Of a stretch of 17,325 nt of DNA, positions 1 to 7,184 are shown piece by piece. How positions within the stretch are numbered: position 1 is the stretch's first letter; the number at the start of each line of letters is the position of its first letter. Both the position numbers and the translations under genes were made by a program. Source of the DNA: Alphaproteobacteria bacterium UBA4588 (GTDB lineage: Bacteria; Pseudomonadota; Alphaproteobacteria; Puniceispirillales; Puniceispirillaceae); contig DGJU01000010.1 in assembly GCA_002387605.1 (NCBI GenBank), positions 3,231-20,555 of the forward strand, written 5' to 3'. Below the pieces are notes generated by a model, which did not search any database, was not told the origin of the DNA, and was given only the letters and a program-made list of their open reading frames with translations.

Positions 1-43
1 AATGGTTGGACAGATTTTCCTGATGAATGGTGGTTTTTTTTGG

Positions 44-81
44 CCTGTTAACGCTTGCTTGACAAGCCTAGTCAAAACAGG
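44..81. promoter_or_regulatory. Nested inverted repeats upstream of the TRAP operon, candidate operator/promoter
   Basis: The sequence shows TTGAC (59-63), a 7-base gap, then GTCAA (71-75). This is flanked by CCTGTT (44-49) and AACAGG (76-81), which are also inverted copies of each other. An overlapping short palindrome, GCTTGACAAGC, lies at 57-67. TTGACA at 59-64 matches a sigma70 -35 box, but the nearest good -10 (TATAAA, 87-92) is 22 bases away, too far for a standard promoter. I infer an operator overlapping a promoter for dctP. The rest of the leader (about 82-195) contains only a weak GACAG/CTGTC dyad (122-139) and the dctP ribosome binding site; no gene is seen in 1-195. Confidence 0.3.
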
Positions 82-195
82 TCGGATATAAAGCTGTGGC
101 TGTCATTTCAACTTAGTCATAGACAGATAAAAGACTGTCGATGTGTCTTACCTTTTAGATGTTAGGTGAGCTGTTCAACCCTTAAGGAGATTTTA

Positions 196-1173
196 ATGAA
201 ATTCATGACATCGGTTCTGATGAGCGCTGTTGCGGGTAGCTTTTTTATTTCAGCGCCTGCTCACGCAGAAAAATGGGACATGCCAATGGCATATGCAGCA
301 ACGAACTTCCATTCAAAGATGGGTGTTGTGTTTGCTGATAAAGTAAAAGATTACACGGGCGGCTCTCTAGAAATTACGGTTCATCCGGGTGGCTCTCTGT
401 TTAAAGGCGGAGAAATTAAGCGTGCCGTTCAGACTGGTCAGGCGCCGATTGGTGAGCGCTTCATGTCAGCTCATGCAAATGAAGCACCGTTGCTTGGATG
501 GGATAATCTGCCGTTTCTTGCAACAACATATGAAGATAATGAGAAGCTCTGGGCAGCTGCCAAAGATAAGGTGAATGCACAGCTATCTGATTTGAATCTG
601 GTAGCTCTTTATACCTGCGCATGGCCAGGGCAGGGCTTCTATTTCAAAAAAGCTGTTTCCTCAAGCGCTGATACAAAAGGCGTAAAATTCCGCTCCTATA
701 ATTCAGCAACAGCAACATTTGCCAATGAGCTCGGCATGCTTCCTGTTCAGGTTGAAGCAGCAGAATTGAGCCAAGCGCTCGCAACAGGTGTTGCAGAAGC
801 CTTTATCTCATCCGGTGCAACAGGTTATGACCGTAAAGTGTGGGAACATCTGACACATTACTACAAGGTCAATGCATGGCTGCCACGTAACTATGTCATT
901 GTTAATAAAGGCATGTGGAATGGTCTTGATAGCACAACAAAGCAGGCTGTTCAGAAAGCTGCTGATGAAACAGGCGCAGATTGTGCGGCTGAATCAGCCC
1001 GTCTGGCAAGCTGGTATTTTGAGCAGCTTGAAGCCAATGGCATGAAAGTGGAGGATGCTGGTCCTGGTTTCTTGAAGGAGCTAAAGGCAATTGGCGCCAA
1101 GATGCAGGCTGACTGGCTCGTAAGTGCTGGTAGTGATGGTCAGGCAATCCTTGATGCTTACAACAAAATGTAA
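196..1173 (+). CDS. dctP: TRAP transporter periplasmic solute-binding protein (DctP family)
   Basis: This is the extracytoplasmic substrate-binding protein of a tripartite ATP-independent periplasmic transporter, which captures a solute (usually an organic acid) and delivers it to the DctQM membrane complex. The 325-residue product has a clear Sec signal peptide with a predicted cut after AHA at residue 24. It shows the DctP-family pattern: HPGGSLFKGGE near 63-73, a segment around KGVKFRSYN with Arg166 in the position that pairs with the substrate carboxylate in this family, then ELGMLPVQVE and LSQALATGVAEAF. I chose ATG 196 over the in-frame start at 166 because AAGGAG lies seven bases upstream (184-189) and the signal peptide then begins at once with MKF. 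It is first in the operon and followed by an intrinsic terminator. The substrate cannot be told from sequence alone. Confidence 0.93.
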   Translation: MKFMTSVLMSAVAGSFFISAPAHAEKWDMPMAYAATNFHSKMGVVFADKVKDYTGGSLEITVHPGGSLFKGGEIKRAVQTGQAPIGERFMSAHANEAPLLGWDNLPFLATTYEDNEKLWAAAKDKVNAQLSDLNLVALYTCAWPGQGFYFKKAVSSSADTKGVKFRSYNSATATFANELGMLPVQVEAAELSQALATGVAEAFISSGATGYDRKVWEHLTHYYKVNAWLPRNYVIVNKGMWNGLDSTTKQAVQKAADETGADCAAESARLASWYFEQLEANGMKVEDAGPGFLKELKAIGAKMQADWLVSAGSDGQAILDAYNKM

Positions 1174-1193
1174 GTCAGACTAACTCTAACGCT

Positions 1194-1237
1194 CGGGCTG
1201 GCTCATTCTTTTTTGAAAATAGCCAGCCCGTTTTTTT
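1194..1237 (+). terminator. Rho-independent terminator between dctP and dctQ
   Basis: There is a perfect 10-bp stem, CGGGCTGGCT (1194-1203) with AGCCAGCCCG (1221-1230), a 17-base loop and then seven T residues (1231-1237). It lies 20 bases after the dctP stop codon and before the dctQ ribosome binding site. I infer that it ends most transcripts after the binding-protein gene, so that binding protein is made in excess over the membrane subunits. Confidence 0.88.
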
Positions 1238-1256
1238 ATCAATAAGGAAAATAGCT

Positions 1257-1970
1257 ATGTCGGACTGGTCGCCATTTTGGGGTCTGCCTCTATGGGTATG
1301 GTTATTTGTTATGCCAAGTGTGCTGGCGCTAAGTGCACGAATATTCCGTCACCAAGCGCAATTTTTATTACGGCCAATCTGGTGGCTACTTGATAAGGTC
1401 TATATCGCATCCGGACTATTGGCGGCCGGTTTTATGGTCACAATATTAGTGATCATTCTCGCTCAGATGGCCGCGCGGTGGGCAGGGCTAACCTTCGAAG
1501 GATCAACAGAATTTGCTGGCTATGCAATGGCAGCAACATCGTTTTTCGCGTTAGCACATGCGCTCACTAGGGGCGCTCATATCAGGGTATCTATTTTCCT
1601 GAATATGAATAATTTCACCCGGCTCTGGCTGGATGCTGCAGCGATGCTTATCGCGGCGATGACAGCCACCTATTTTGCCCGCTATGCCGTAAAAACTAAT
1701 TATATGTCGGAAATGTTAAATGACCGTACCCAAGGTCAGGATCAGGTGCCAGAAGCGTTTTTATCGTTCTTGAATCTGATATCTTCCTCGCCAGATAAAT
1801 GGGCTCTCATATGGTCAAATATGGGTGATGGTTATGTTTATACCCCTGTTTGGTTGCCGCAGATACCAATGTCGATTGGTACTGTTCTTCTCGCAATTGC
1901 GCTGTGGGATAATCTTATCAGACTGCTGGTCTTAAGTAAGACTGCTATTACATCCGAGGTACTCAGATGA
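1257..1970 (+). CDS. dctQ: TRAP transporter small permease subunit (DctQ family), extended form
   Basis: This is the small membrane subunit that pairs with DctM in the inner membrane. At 237 residues it is longer than the usual DctQ of about 160-190. The core is recognisable: hydrophobic spans at about 47-70, 86-103, 123-143 and 203-226, with the DctQ-type motif RGAHIRVSIFLNM at 105-117. The extra length comes from an additional N-terminal hydrophobic span (about 11-28) and a polar insert of roughly 55 residues (146-200) between the third and fourth core spans. The ATG at 1257 has AAGGAA at 1244-1249, and the stop overlaps the dctM start as ATGA. It is the second gene of the TRAP operon, after the internal terminator. 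Confidence 0.85.
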   Translation: MSDWSPFWGLPLWVWLFVMPSVLALSARIFRHQAQFLLRPIWWLLDKVYIASGLLAAGFMVTILVIILAQMAARWAGLTFEGSTEFAGYAMAATSFFALAHALTRGAHIRVSIFLNMNNFTRLWLDAAAMLIAAMTATYFARYAVKTNYMSEMLNDRTQGQDQVPEAFLSFLNLISSSPDKWALIWSNMGDGYVYTPVWLPQIPMSIGTVLLAIALWDNLIRLLVLSKTAITSEVLR

Positions 1971-3277
1971 CCGAATTTTACGCAACTATATTATTCTTGT
2001 TTGTCCTGTTTACCTTGCTTGGCAGTTCTGTGTGGGTTGGGTTGGCGCTGATGGGCGTTGCGTGGGTTGGCATGGAGCTTTTCACCTCGCGCCCTGCTGG
2101 CGATGCCATGATCACAACCATCTGGACAGGCTCGTCTAGCTGGACGCTGACAGCCTTGCCGCTGTTTATTTGGATGGGAGAAATACTCTATCGAACGCGG
2201 CTTTCTGAAGATATGTTCAAAGGGCTGGCGCCGTGGATGCGCAAGCTGCCGGGCGGCTTGTTACATACCAATATTGCGGGCTGTACGATTTTTGCCGCCG
2301 TGTCAGGCTCCTCTGCTGCAACGCTGACAACTGTCGGCAAGATGTCGATACCGGAGCTACGAAAGCGTGGCTATCCTGAATATATGATTATTGGCACGCT
2401 GGCTGGCGCGGCAACACTTGGCTTGATGATTCCGCCATCACTGACGCTGATTGTCTATGGTGTGACGATTAATGAATCCATTACCAAGCTCTTCATGGCA
2501 GGTGTATTTCCGGGGCTGGTTCTTGCGGGGCTCTTTATGACTTATATTATTGGCTGGCATTATTTACGCCCTCACGAACGCCCAGAACCTGAACCATCAA
2601 TGAGCCTGTTTCAGATGATAAAGGATAGCCGGTTTTTAATCCCTGTGATGGCGTTGGTCACAACGGTGATTGGCTCAATGTATTTTGGCTGGGCAACCGC
2701 AACCGAAGCTGCGGCTGTTGGTGTTGTGGGGGCATTGTTGCTGGCATTGGCGCAACGCTCGCTTAACTGGGAGAGTTTTTCGGCAAGCTTGATGGGCGCT
2801 ACGCGGACCTCTGCGATGATCGCCCTCATCTTGATGGGAGCGTCATTCCTGTCACTTGCTATGGGCTTTACAGGGCTGCCACGCGCATTGGCAAGCTGGA
2901 TTGATGCGATGGATTTGTCACCTGTCGTTCTGATTATTGCGCTCACCTTATTTTATATCGTTCTTGGCATGTTCCTTGACGGCATTTCATCAGTTGTTCT
3001 GACGATGGCGATTGTGGAGCCAATGATCCGGCAAGCTGGGATCGATGTTATCTGGTTTGGCGTCTTTATTGTTGTGGTTGTTGAGATGGCGCAGGTTACC
3101 CCCCCAATCGGGTTTAACTTATTTGTGCTGCAAGGCATGACCAAGCACGAGATTTCCTATATTGCACGCACAGCGATACCGATGGTTGGATTGATGATTG
3201 TGATGGTTGTCATTCTGGTCATCTGGCCAGAGCTTGCCACATGGCTACCAGATAATCTGCGCAACCAGCCGGGGTAG
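1967..3277 (+). CDS. dctM: TRAP transporter large permease subunit (DctM family)
   Basis: This is the large membrane subunit, the ion-coupled transport channel of the TRAP system. The 436-residue length is normal for DctM. Family features seen are the early WTGSSSWTLTALPLFIWMGEIL segment, the glycine/serine-rich GCTIFAAVSGSSAAT (about 100-114), GAATLGLMIPPSLTLIVYG and, near the C-terminus, EMAQVTPPIGFNLFVLQG. It is strongly hydrophobic throughout, with about 11-12 probable spans. It starts at ATG 1967, overlapping the dctQ stop by four bases (translational coupling), with GAGGT at 1956-1960. It is the last gene of the operon, only six bases from the convergent MFS gene, and I see no convincing intrinsic terminator between them. 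Confidence 0.95.
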   Translation: MTEFYATILFLFVLFTLLGSSVWVGLALMGVAWVGMELFTSRPAGDAMITTIWTGSSSWTLTALPLFIWMGEILYRTRLSEDMFKGLAPWMRKLPGGLLHTNIAGCTIFAAVSGSSAATLTTVGKMSIPELRKRGYPEYMIIGTLAGAATLGLMIPPSLTLIVYGVTINESITKLFMAGVFPGLVLAGLFMTYIIGWHYLRPHERPEPEPSMSLFQMIKDSRFLIPVMALVTTVIGSMYFGWATATEAAAVGVVGALLLALAQRSLNWESFSASLMGATRTSAMIALILMGASFLSLAMGFTGLPRALASWIDAMDLSPVVLIIALTLFYIVLGMFLDGISSVVLTMAIVEPMIRQAGIDVIWFGVFIVVVVEMAQVTPPIGFNLFVLQGMTKHEISYIARTAIPMVGLMIVMVVILVIWPELATWLPDNLRNQPG

Positions 3278-3283
3278 CTACCG

Positions 3284-4495
3284 TTAGTTTTTTGTAAAAA
3301 AGTCTCTGAGCAAGGGGAGCTTTATCAGCTCGAAAATGGCTAATCCGATACCGGCGATTGTGATGATGAAAATGGCAGTTTCAATCGGGATAAAGTCGCC
3401 GAAAAAGCCGATGACCATCCCCCCAATTGTCAGGCTGCCAAATGAGACGCTCGACCACCAGGTCATTACCCGTGCGCGGTAAGCCTCGCTTACTTCTAGC
3501 TGGATCAAGGTTTGTGCGCCAATGCCAACCACAGTTGCGGTAAAGCCAGTTACGGTAAACACTGCGGCCATCGCGCCAAGACCTGTTGCATAGAATAGGC
3601 CTAAATTTCCCAGAAGCCCGACGGCAAGCATGGGCCATAGACATCTGAGGATGACATCTGGCTTCATTTTGCCAACACCAATCCACCCCGATGCCAATAA
3701 TGAGCCTAGCCCGGCTGCCGCTGTCACGATAGCAAGTGCATAGCTGTCGCCGCCAAGAATCTGTCCAACAATGGCGGGTTGAATTTCGAGCAACCCCCGG
3801 ACAAAAAAGCTGTTCAGCGCCACAACGCTGAGGGAGGCAAAGATGAGCGGTGTGGTAAGGGCCACCCTGCCACCATCACGCAGCTTCTGGAAAAACCGGT
3901 CTGCATTCGGCGGCGCAGATTTGCGTTCCTGCAATGGCAAAACAAATAAGGCACAAATCAACGGCAGGTAGCATAGCATCGCAATGGCAAATGTATGGGC
4001 AAGGCCAAGCGCGACAATCGCATAACCAGAAAGGGCCGGCCCAACAATCCGCGACATATTCCATGAAACTGAATTAAGGCCAATAGCGCTGGTAAGATAG
4101 GGCTTTGGGACAACAATGGAAATAAAGACCAGACGAATAGGATGGTGAAACGCACTTAGCACACCCAGAACAAGCGATGTGAATACAAGGCTATGAAGGG
4201 TGTGCATCTCAAACCATTGCAGAATAAAAATTAAAAAACTGGTTGCTGCCATCATTATTTTTGTAACCATCATGGCACGGCGCATATCCCAGCTTTCAGC
4301 ATAAACGGCGATAAATGGGCCGATAATACCAACAGGAGCCATTAAGGCAATGGACACAAAACTTGTCCAGAAAGTAGATTCAGTGATCTGCCATGTCAGC
4401 CAGCCAAGCCCGACCTTTTGAATCCAAGTGCCAAGCAAGGATGTTGTATTTGCCCAGAAATAAAGGACAAAAGACCGGAGCGAAAGAGCGTTCAT
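3284..4495 (-). CDS. Major facilitator superfamily transporter (MFS_3/EntS-like)
   Basis: A 403-residue multi-pass membrane protein of MFS size, with about 12 hydrophobic spans. The N-terminus (LRSFVLYFWANTTSLLGTWIQ, about 6-26) matches the opening of the family that includes the enterobactin exporter EntS and related drug or metabolite exporters, in which the first helix carries a GTW-Q pattern. The central loop (about 185-200) is polar, as expected between the two six-helix halves. It begins 19 bases after the stop of the alpha/beta hydrolase gene, so the two are probably co-transcribed. Its own ribosome binding site is weak. No transported compound can be named; export of a small molecule is the likelier direction for this branch, which is inference. 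Confidence 0.85.
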   Translation of the reverse strand: MNALSLRSFVLYFWANTTSLLGTWIQKVGLGWLTWQITESTFWTSFVSIALMAPVGIIGPFIAVYAESWDMRRAMMVTKIMMAATSFLIFILQWFEMHTLHSLVFTSLVLGVLSAFHHPIRLVFISIVVPKPYLTSAIGLNSVSWNMSRIVGPALSGYAIVALGLAHTFAIAMLCYLPLICALFVLPLQERKSAPPNADRFFQKLRDGGRVALTTPLIFASLSVVALNSFFVRGLLEIQPAIVGQILGGDSYALAIVTAAAGLGSLLASGWIGVGKMKPDVILRCLWPMLAVGLLGNLGLFYATGLGAMAAVFTVTGFTATVVGIGAQTLIQLEVSEAYRARVMTWWSSVSFGSLTIGGMVIGFFGDFIPIETAIFIITIAGIGLAIFELIKLPLLRDFFTKN

Positions 4496-4514
4496 CGGGA
4501 CATAAAACTCATCT

Positions 4515-5375
4515 TCAGGAGAGGTCTCCTGGACCGCTTAGTGAGGCAAGAAAAGAGCTTATTGCGATATTGAACGCCTCTGGGTCCTCACAATAAGGTG
4601 CATGACCGACATTCTGCAGTACTGATATTGTTGCAGATGATATCCCATGCTCCAATGCCGCACCTTTTTCAGCGCTCACAACCGTGTCATTCGCAGCCTT
4701 AATGATACAGGTTGGCAGAGCAATGCGCGGCAGCAAGGGGCGGGTATCCAGATGATGCATTGCAAGCCCGCCACAGCGTATGCCCTCATATGTAATTTCG
4801 CCTGCAATATCGGCTAGAAAGGCAAACATCTCGTTTTCAGCAATGCCCGGCAACATGGCGCTCACCCGAAGCGATCCATAAGTGGCATCATCCATTTTAC
4901 TGCGCTGTTCAAGGCGTTGCTGAACAGCAGCGTTCAATGGCACATCTGCTGCGTTAGCGTTTCCTGTATGGGTGCAAGACAGAACGAGGGCGCGAATCAC
5001 ATCGCTATGAGAGACAGCAAGGACCTGTGCCAGCATGCCGCCCATAGAATGGCCGACAATCACAACAGGTGTTGTAACAAGGGCAGTAATCGTTGCGGCA
5101 ACTTCATCGGCTATAACAGACATACCGCCCTCTATGACGTCTGAGCGGCCAAACCCGGGTGCATTTATTGCGATAATGGTGCGGTCTGTAAAAAAATCGA
5201 ATTGAAAGGCCCAGCTTCGGCTATTTCCATTGAATCCATGTAAAAAAACAATCGGGTCATGTTCTGCGGTCCCGCTATATTTTCTCATCCGGTAGGACGT
5301 CGTAATGCCTGTTTTTGGGTTCTTATATAATGATTGTTCGGGTAATTTTTTATCAAACTGAGTAAGTGACGTCAC
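4515..5375 (-). CDS. Alpha/beta-fold hydrolase
   Basis: This is a serine hydrolase of the alpha/beta fold, 286 residues from the chosen start. It shows the oxyanion strand FLHGFNG (44-50), the nucleophile elbow GHSMGG with Ser110, a probable acid Asp230 in AANDTVV, and His258 in VGHAPYCEDPEAF. The layout resembles the 3-oxoadipate enol-lactonase/haloperoxidase/BioH-like group; substrate and exact reaction are not evident. I chose the GTG at 5375-5373 because TTGGAGA (plus-strand 5384-5390) sits eight bases upstream. The longer in-frame reading to 5489 would add a hydrophobic, low-quality extension and overlap the divergent binding-protein gene. No signal peptide is visible from this start, so it is probably cytoplasmic. 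It is the first gene of a two-gene unit with the MFS transporter. Confidence 0.85.
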   Translation of the reverse strand: MTSLTQFDKKLPEQSLYKNPKTGITTSYRMRKYSGTAEHDPIVFLHGFNGNSRSWAFQFDFFTDRTIIAINAPGFGRSDVIEGGMSVIADEVAATITALVTTPVVIVGHSMGGMLAQVLAVSHSDVIRALVLSCTHTGNANAADVPLNAAVQQRLEQRSKMDDATYGSLRVSAMLPGIAENEMFAFLADIAGEITYEGIRCGGLAMHHLDTRPLLPRIALPTCIIKAANDTVVSAEKGAALEHGISSATISVLQNVGHAPYCEDPEAFNIAISSFLASLSGPGDLS

Positions 5376-5420
5376 AATGATAATCTCCAAATGAGTACGA
5401 AGTAAGCACCCTTCTATTAA

Positions 5421-5450
5421 TATATAGACAAGCATCCAAAGATATAACAA
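5421..5450 (-). promoter_or_regulatory. Possible promoter of the hydrolase/MFS unit in the AT-rich divergent region
   Basis: Read on the minus strand, TTGTTA (5450-5445) and TATATA (5426-5421) are 18 bases apart and would start transcription about 40 bases before the GTG at 5375. The whole gap 5391-5500 is AT-rich and must also hold the promoter of the ABC operon, but I see no convincing plus-strand -35/-10 pair. This is inference from box matching alone. Confidence 0.28.
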
Positions 5451-5512
5451 GGTCTTAAAGCTAAACAAATATAAATCAAAGCATGTCATCTTTAATAATT
5501 GGAGAGGTAAAA

Positions 5513-7093
5513 ATGAAATTCTTACGCCTTTTATGCATCGGGTTAGCGAGTGTTAGTTTCTCGCTTTCGGCTTATGCAGAAGATCTTCGCGTTGGCCTGA
5601 AGTCAGAGCCAAGCTCAATTGATCCTCATTATCACAATCTCGGCCCCAATAACGGCTTCTCAAAACATATTTTTGGCGCTCTTGTCGGCAGTGATGAAAA
5701 CCAACAGCATTTCCCAGATCTTGCGGTCTCGTGGAAGCCAATCGACGATACCACATGGGAATTCAAGCTTCGCCAAGGTGTGAAGTGGCATGATGGTAGC
5801 AGCTTCACAGCTGATGATGTGCTGTTCACTGTTGAGAGAGCTCAGAATGTTCCCAACTCTCCATCTAGCTTTGTTACCTATCTTAAAGGTAAAACATTCT
5901 CAAAGGTTGATGATCACACAGTCCATGTAAAAACAGCAGCGCCGTATCCGCTGATGCCAAATGACCTGACAACGGTAAAAATTATTTCCGCAAAAGCCGG
6001 TAAAGATGCCTCAACCGAAGACTATAATAGCGGTAAGGCAACAATTGGCACAGGTCCCTATAAATTTGTTGAATGGGTCCCAGGTGACCGCATCGTTCTA
6101 ACGCGCAATGACAGCTATTATGGCAAAAAGGCAGTGTTCGATAACGTCATAATGAAGCCTATCAAATCTGGCCCTGCGCGTATTTCCGCGTTGCTTGCTG
6201 GAGATGTTGATTTCATTGATAGCGTCCCACCACTCGATGTTGCCCGTCTGAAGCAAGATGACAAACTACAGCTGAGTAGCGGTCCGTCTAACCGTGTGAT
6301 TTATCTTCACATGGATCAGTTCCGTGAGGCTTCACCCCATGTTCAAGCTAAAGATGGCGGCGCTATCAAAAATCCTTTGATGGATGTGCGTGTGCGTAAA
6401 GCTATTTCTCATGCGATTAACCGCGATGCGATTGTTGCCCGTGTTATGGAAGGCGTTGCTGTTAAGGCAGGCCAGCTATTGCCAGCAGGTTTCCATGGTG
6501 TGTCAGAAAAAATGACGCCTGATGCGTATGATCCGGATGCCGCTAAAAAATTGATGGCTGATGCTGGTTATGGCGATGGCTTCAAGATGACTGTTCATGG
6601 TCCAAATGACCGGTATATCAATGATGCAAAAATTGCTGAAGCACTTGCACAGATGCTGACCCGTGTTGGTATTGATGCCAGTGTTGAGACAATGCCTAAG
6701 TCTGTCTATTTTAAGCGTGCCTCAGGCGGCGGACCAGACAAGTCTCCTGAGTTCAGCTTTATGGTTCTTGGCTGGGGTGCTGGTTCAGGTGAAGCATCAT
6801 CACCGCTAAAAGCGCTGCTTCATACCTATGATAAGTCAAAAGGACTTGGTGCAGCAAACCGTGGTCGTCATTCTGACGCTGCTGTTGATGCCCTCATCAA
6901 AAAGGCACTTGCAACAGTTGACGCTGATGCCAGAGGCAAGCTTCTAGCCGAGGCAACAGAAAAAGCTGTTGGCGAAAATTATGGTGTTATTCCGCTGCAT
7001 TATCAGGTGAATACTTGGGCTGCGAAATCAGGCTATAAGTATCTGCCACGTACAGATGAATACACAGTTGTAATGGGACTTAGCAAAGACTAA
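5513..7093 (+). CDS. Peptide-type ABC transporter substrate-binding protein (SBP_bac_5)
   Basis: This is the periplasmic binding protein of a dipeptide/oligopeptide/nickel-class ABC importer. The 526-residue product has a signal peptide ending SAYA at residue 22, then EDLRVGLKSEPSSIDPHY, the standard beginning of family-5 binding proteins. The family signature KWHDGSSFTADDVLFTVERAQ is at about 91-111, and later blocks such as NPLMDVRVRKAISHAINRDAIV and GVIPLHYQ are in place. I chose ATG 5513 because GGAGAGG (5501-5507) precedes it and the signal peptide follows directly; the start at 5483 adds ten residues with no function. It is first in a five-gene operon. The name DppA would be reasonable for the family, but the ligand is unknown; N-blocked amino acids or small peptides fit the hydrolase neighbours. 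Confidence 0.93.
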   Translation: MKFLRLLCIGLASVSFSLSAYAEDLRVGLKSEPSSIDPHYHNLGPNNGFSKHIFGALVGSDENQQHFPDLAVSWKPIDDTTWEFKLRQGVKWHDGSSFTADDVLFTVERAQNVPNSPSSFVTYLKGKTFSKVDDHTVHVKTAAPYPLMPNDLTTVKIISAKAGKDASTEDYNSGKATIGTGPYKFVEWVPGDRIVLTRNDSYYGKKAVFDNVIMKPIKSGPARISALLAGDVDFIDSVPPLDVARLKQDDKLQLSSGPSNRVIYLHMDQFREASPHVQAKDGGAIKNPLMDVRVRKAISHAINRDAIVARVMEGVAVKAGQLLPAGFHGVSEKMTPDAYDPDAAKKLMADAGYGDGFKMTVHGPNDRYINDAKIAEALAQMLTRVGIDASVETMPKSVYFKRASGGGPDKSPEFSFMVLGWGAGSGEASSPLKALLHTYDKSKGLGAANRGRHSDAAVDALIKKALATVDADARGKLLAEATEKAVGENYGVIPLHYQVNTWAAKSGYKYLPRTDEYTVVMGLSKD

Positions 7094-7120
7094 TCCTGTT
7101 GCCATCATTATTATTTAACA

Positions 7121-7164
7121 CCCTCACACAGGGGCGCTAAACTAGTTTTTGTGTGAGGGATTTT
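7121..7164 (+). terminator. Hairpin between the binding-protein gene and the permease genes
   Basis: CCCTCACACA (7121-7130) and TGTGTGAGGG (7150-7159) form a perfect 10-bp stem with a 19-base loop, followed by ATTTT. The T run is short, so it may be a leaky terminator or a 3'-end stabiliser of the binding-protein mRNA. Either would give more binding protein than permease. It ends 20 bases before the permease start and leaves that gene's AGGGAA site free. Confidence 0.65.
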
Positions 7165-7184
7165 CCGTTTAGGGAATTAGATAT

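Noticed and set aside
33..40. T8 run near the left edge as the terminator tail of an upstream gene
   Set aside because: No stem can be formed from the 32 bases before it that are in the window.
2611..3144. Long open frames on the minus strand inside dctM
   Set aside because: They lie wholly within a clear DctM gene, lack recognisable motifs and read as antisense shadows.
3273..3301. GGTAGCTACC palindrome followed by TTTTTT-GT-AAAAAA between dctM and the MFS gene, as a bidirectional terminator
   Set aside because: The palindrome has no room for a loop, and the T/A runs are not placed after a stable stem; I could not support a terminator.
4516..4531. Inverted repeat CAGGAGA-GG-TCTCCTG at the end of the hydrolase gene
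   Set aside because: The two-base centre is too tight for a hairpin, no T-run follows, and the sequence encodes the hydrolase C-terminus.
5366..5375. Perfect 10-bp palindrome GTGACGTCAC
   Set aside because: It consists of the GTG start and first codons of the alpha/beta hydrolase; with only this one copy I cannot separate it from coding chance.
5376..5489. N-terminal extension of the alpha/beta hydrolase to 5489 as a membrane anchor
   Set aside because: The extension overlaps the divergent gene's leader and has no ribosome binding site, while the GTG at 5375 has an ideal one.
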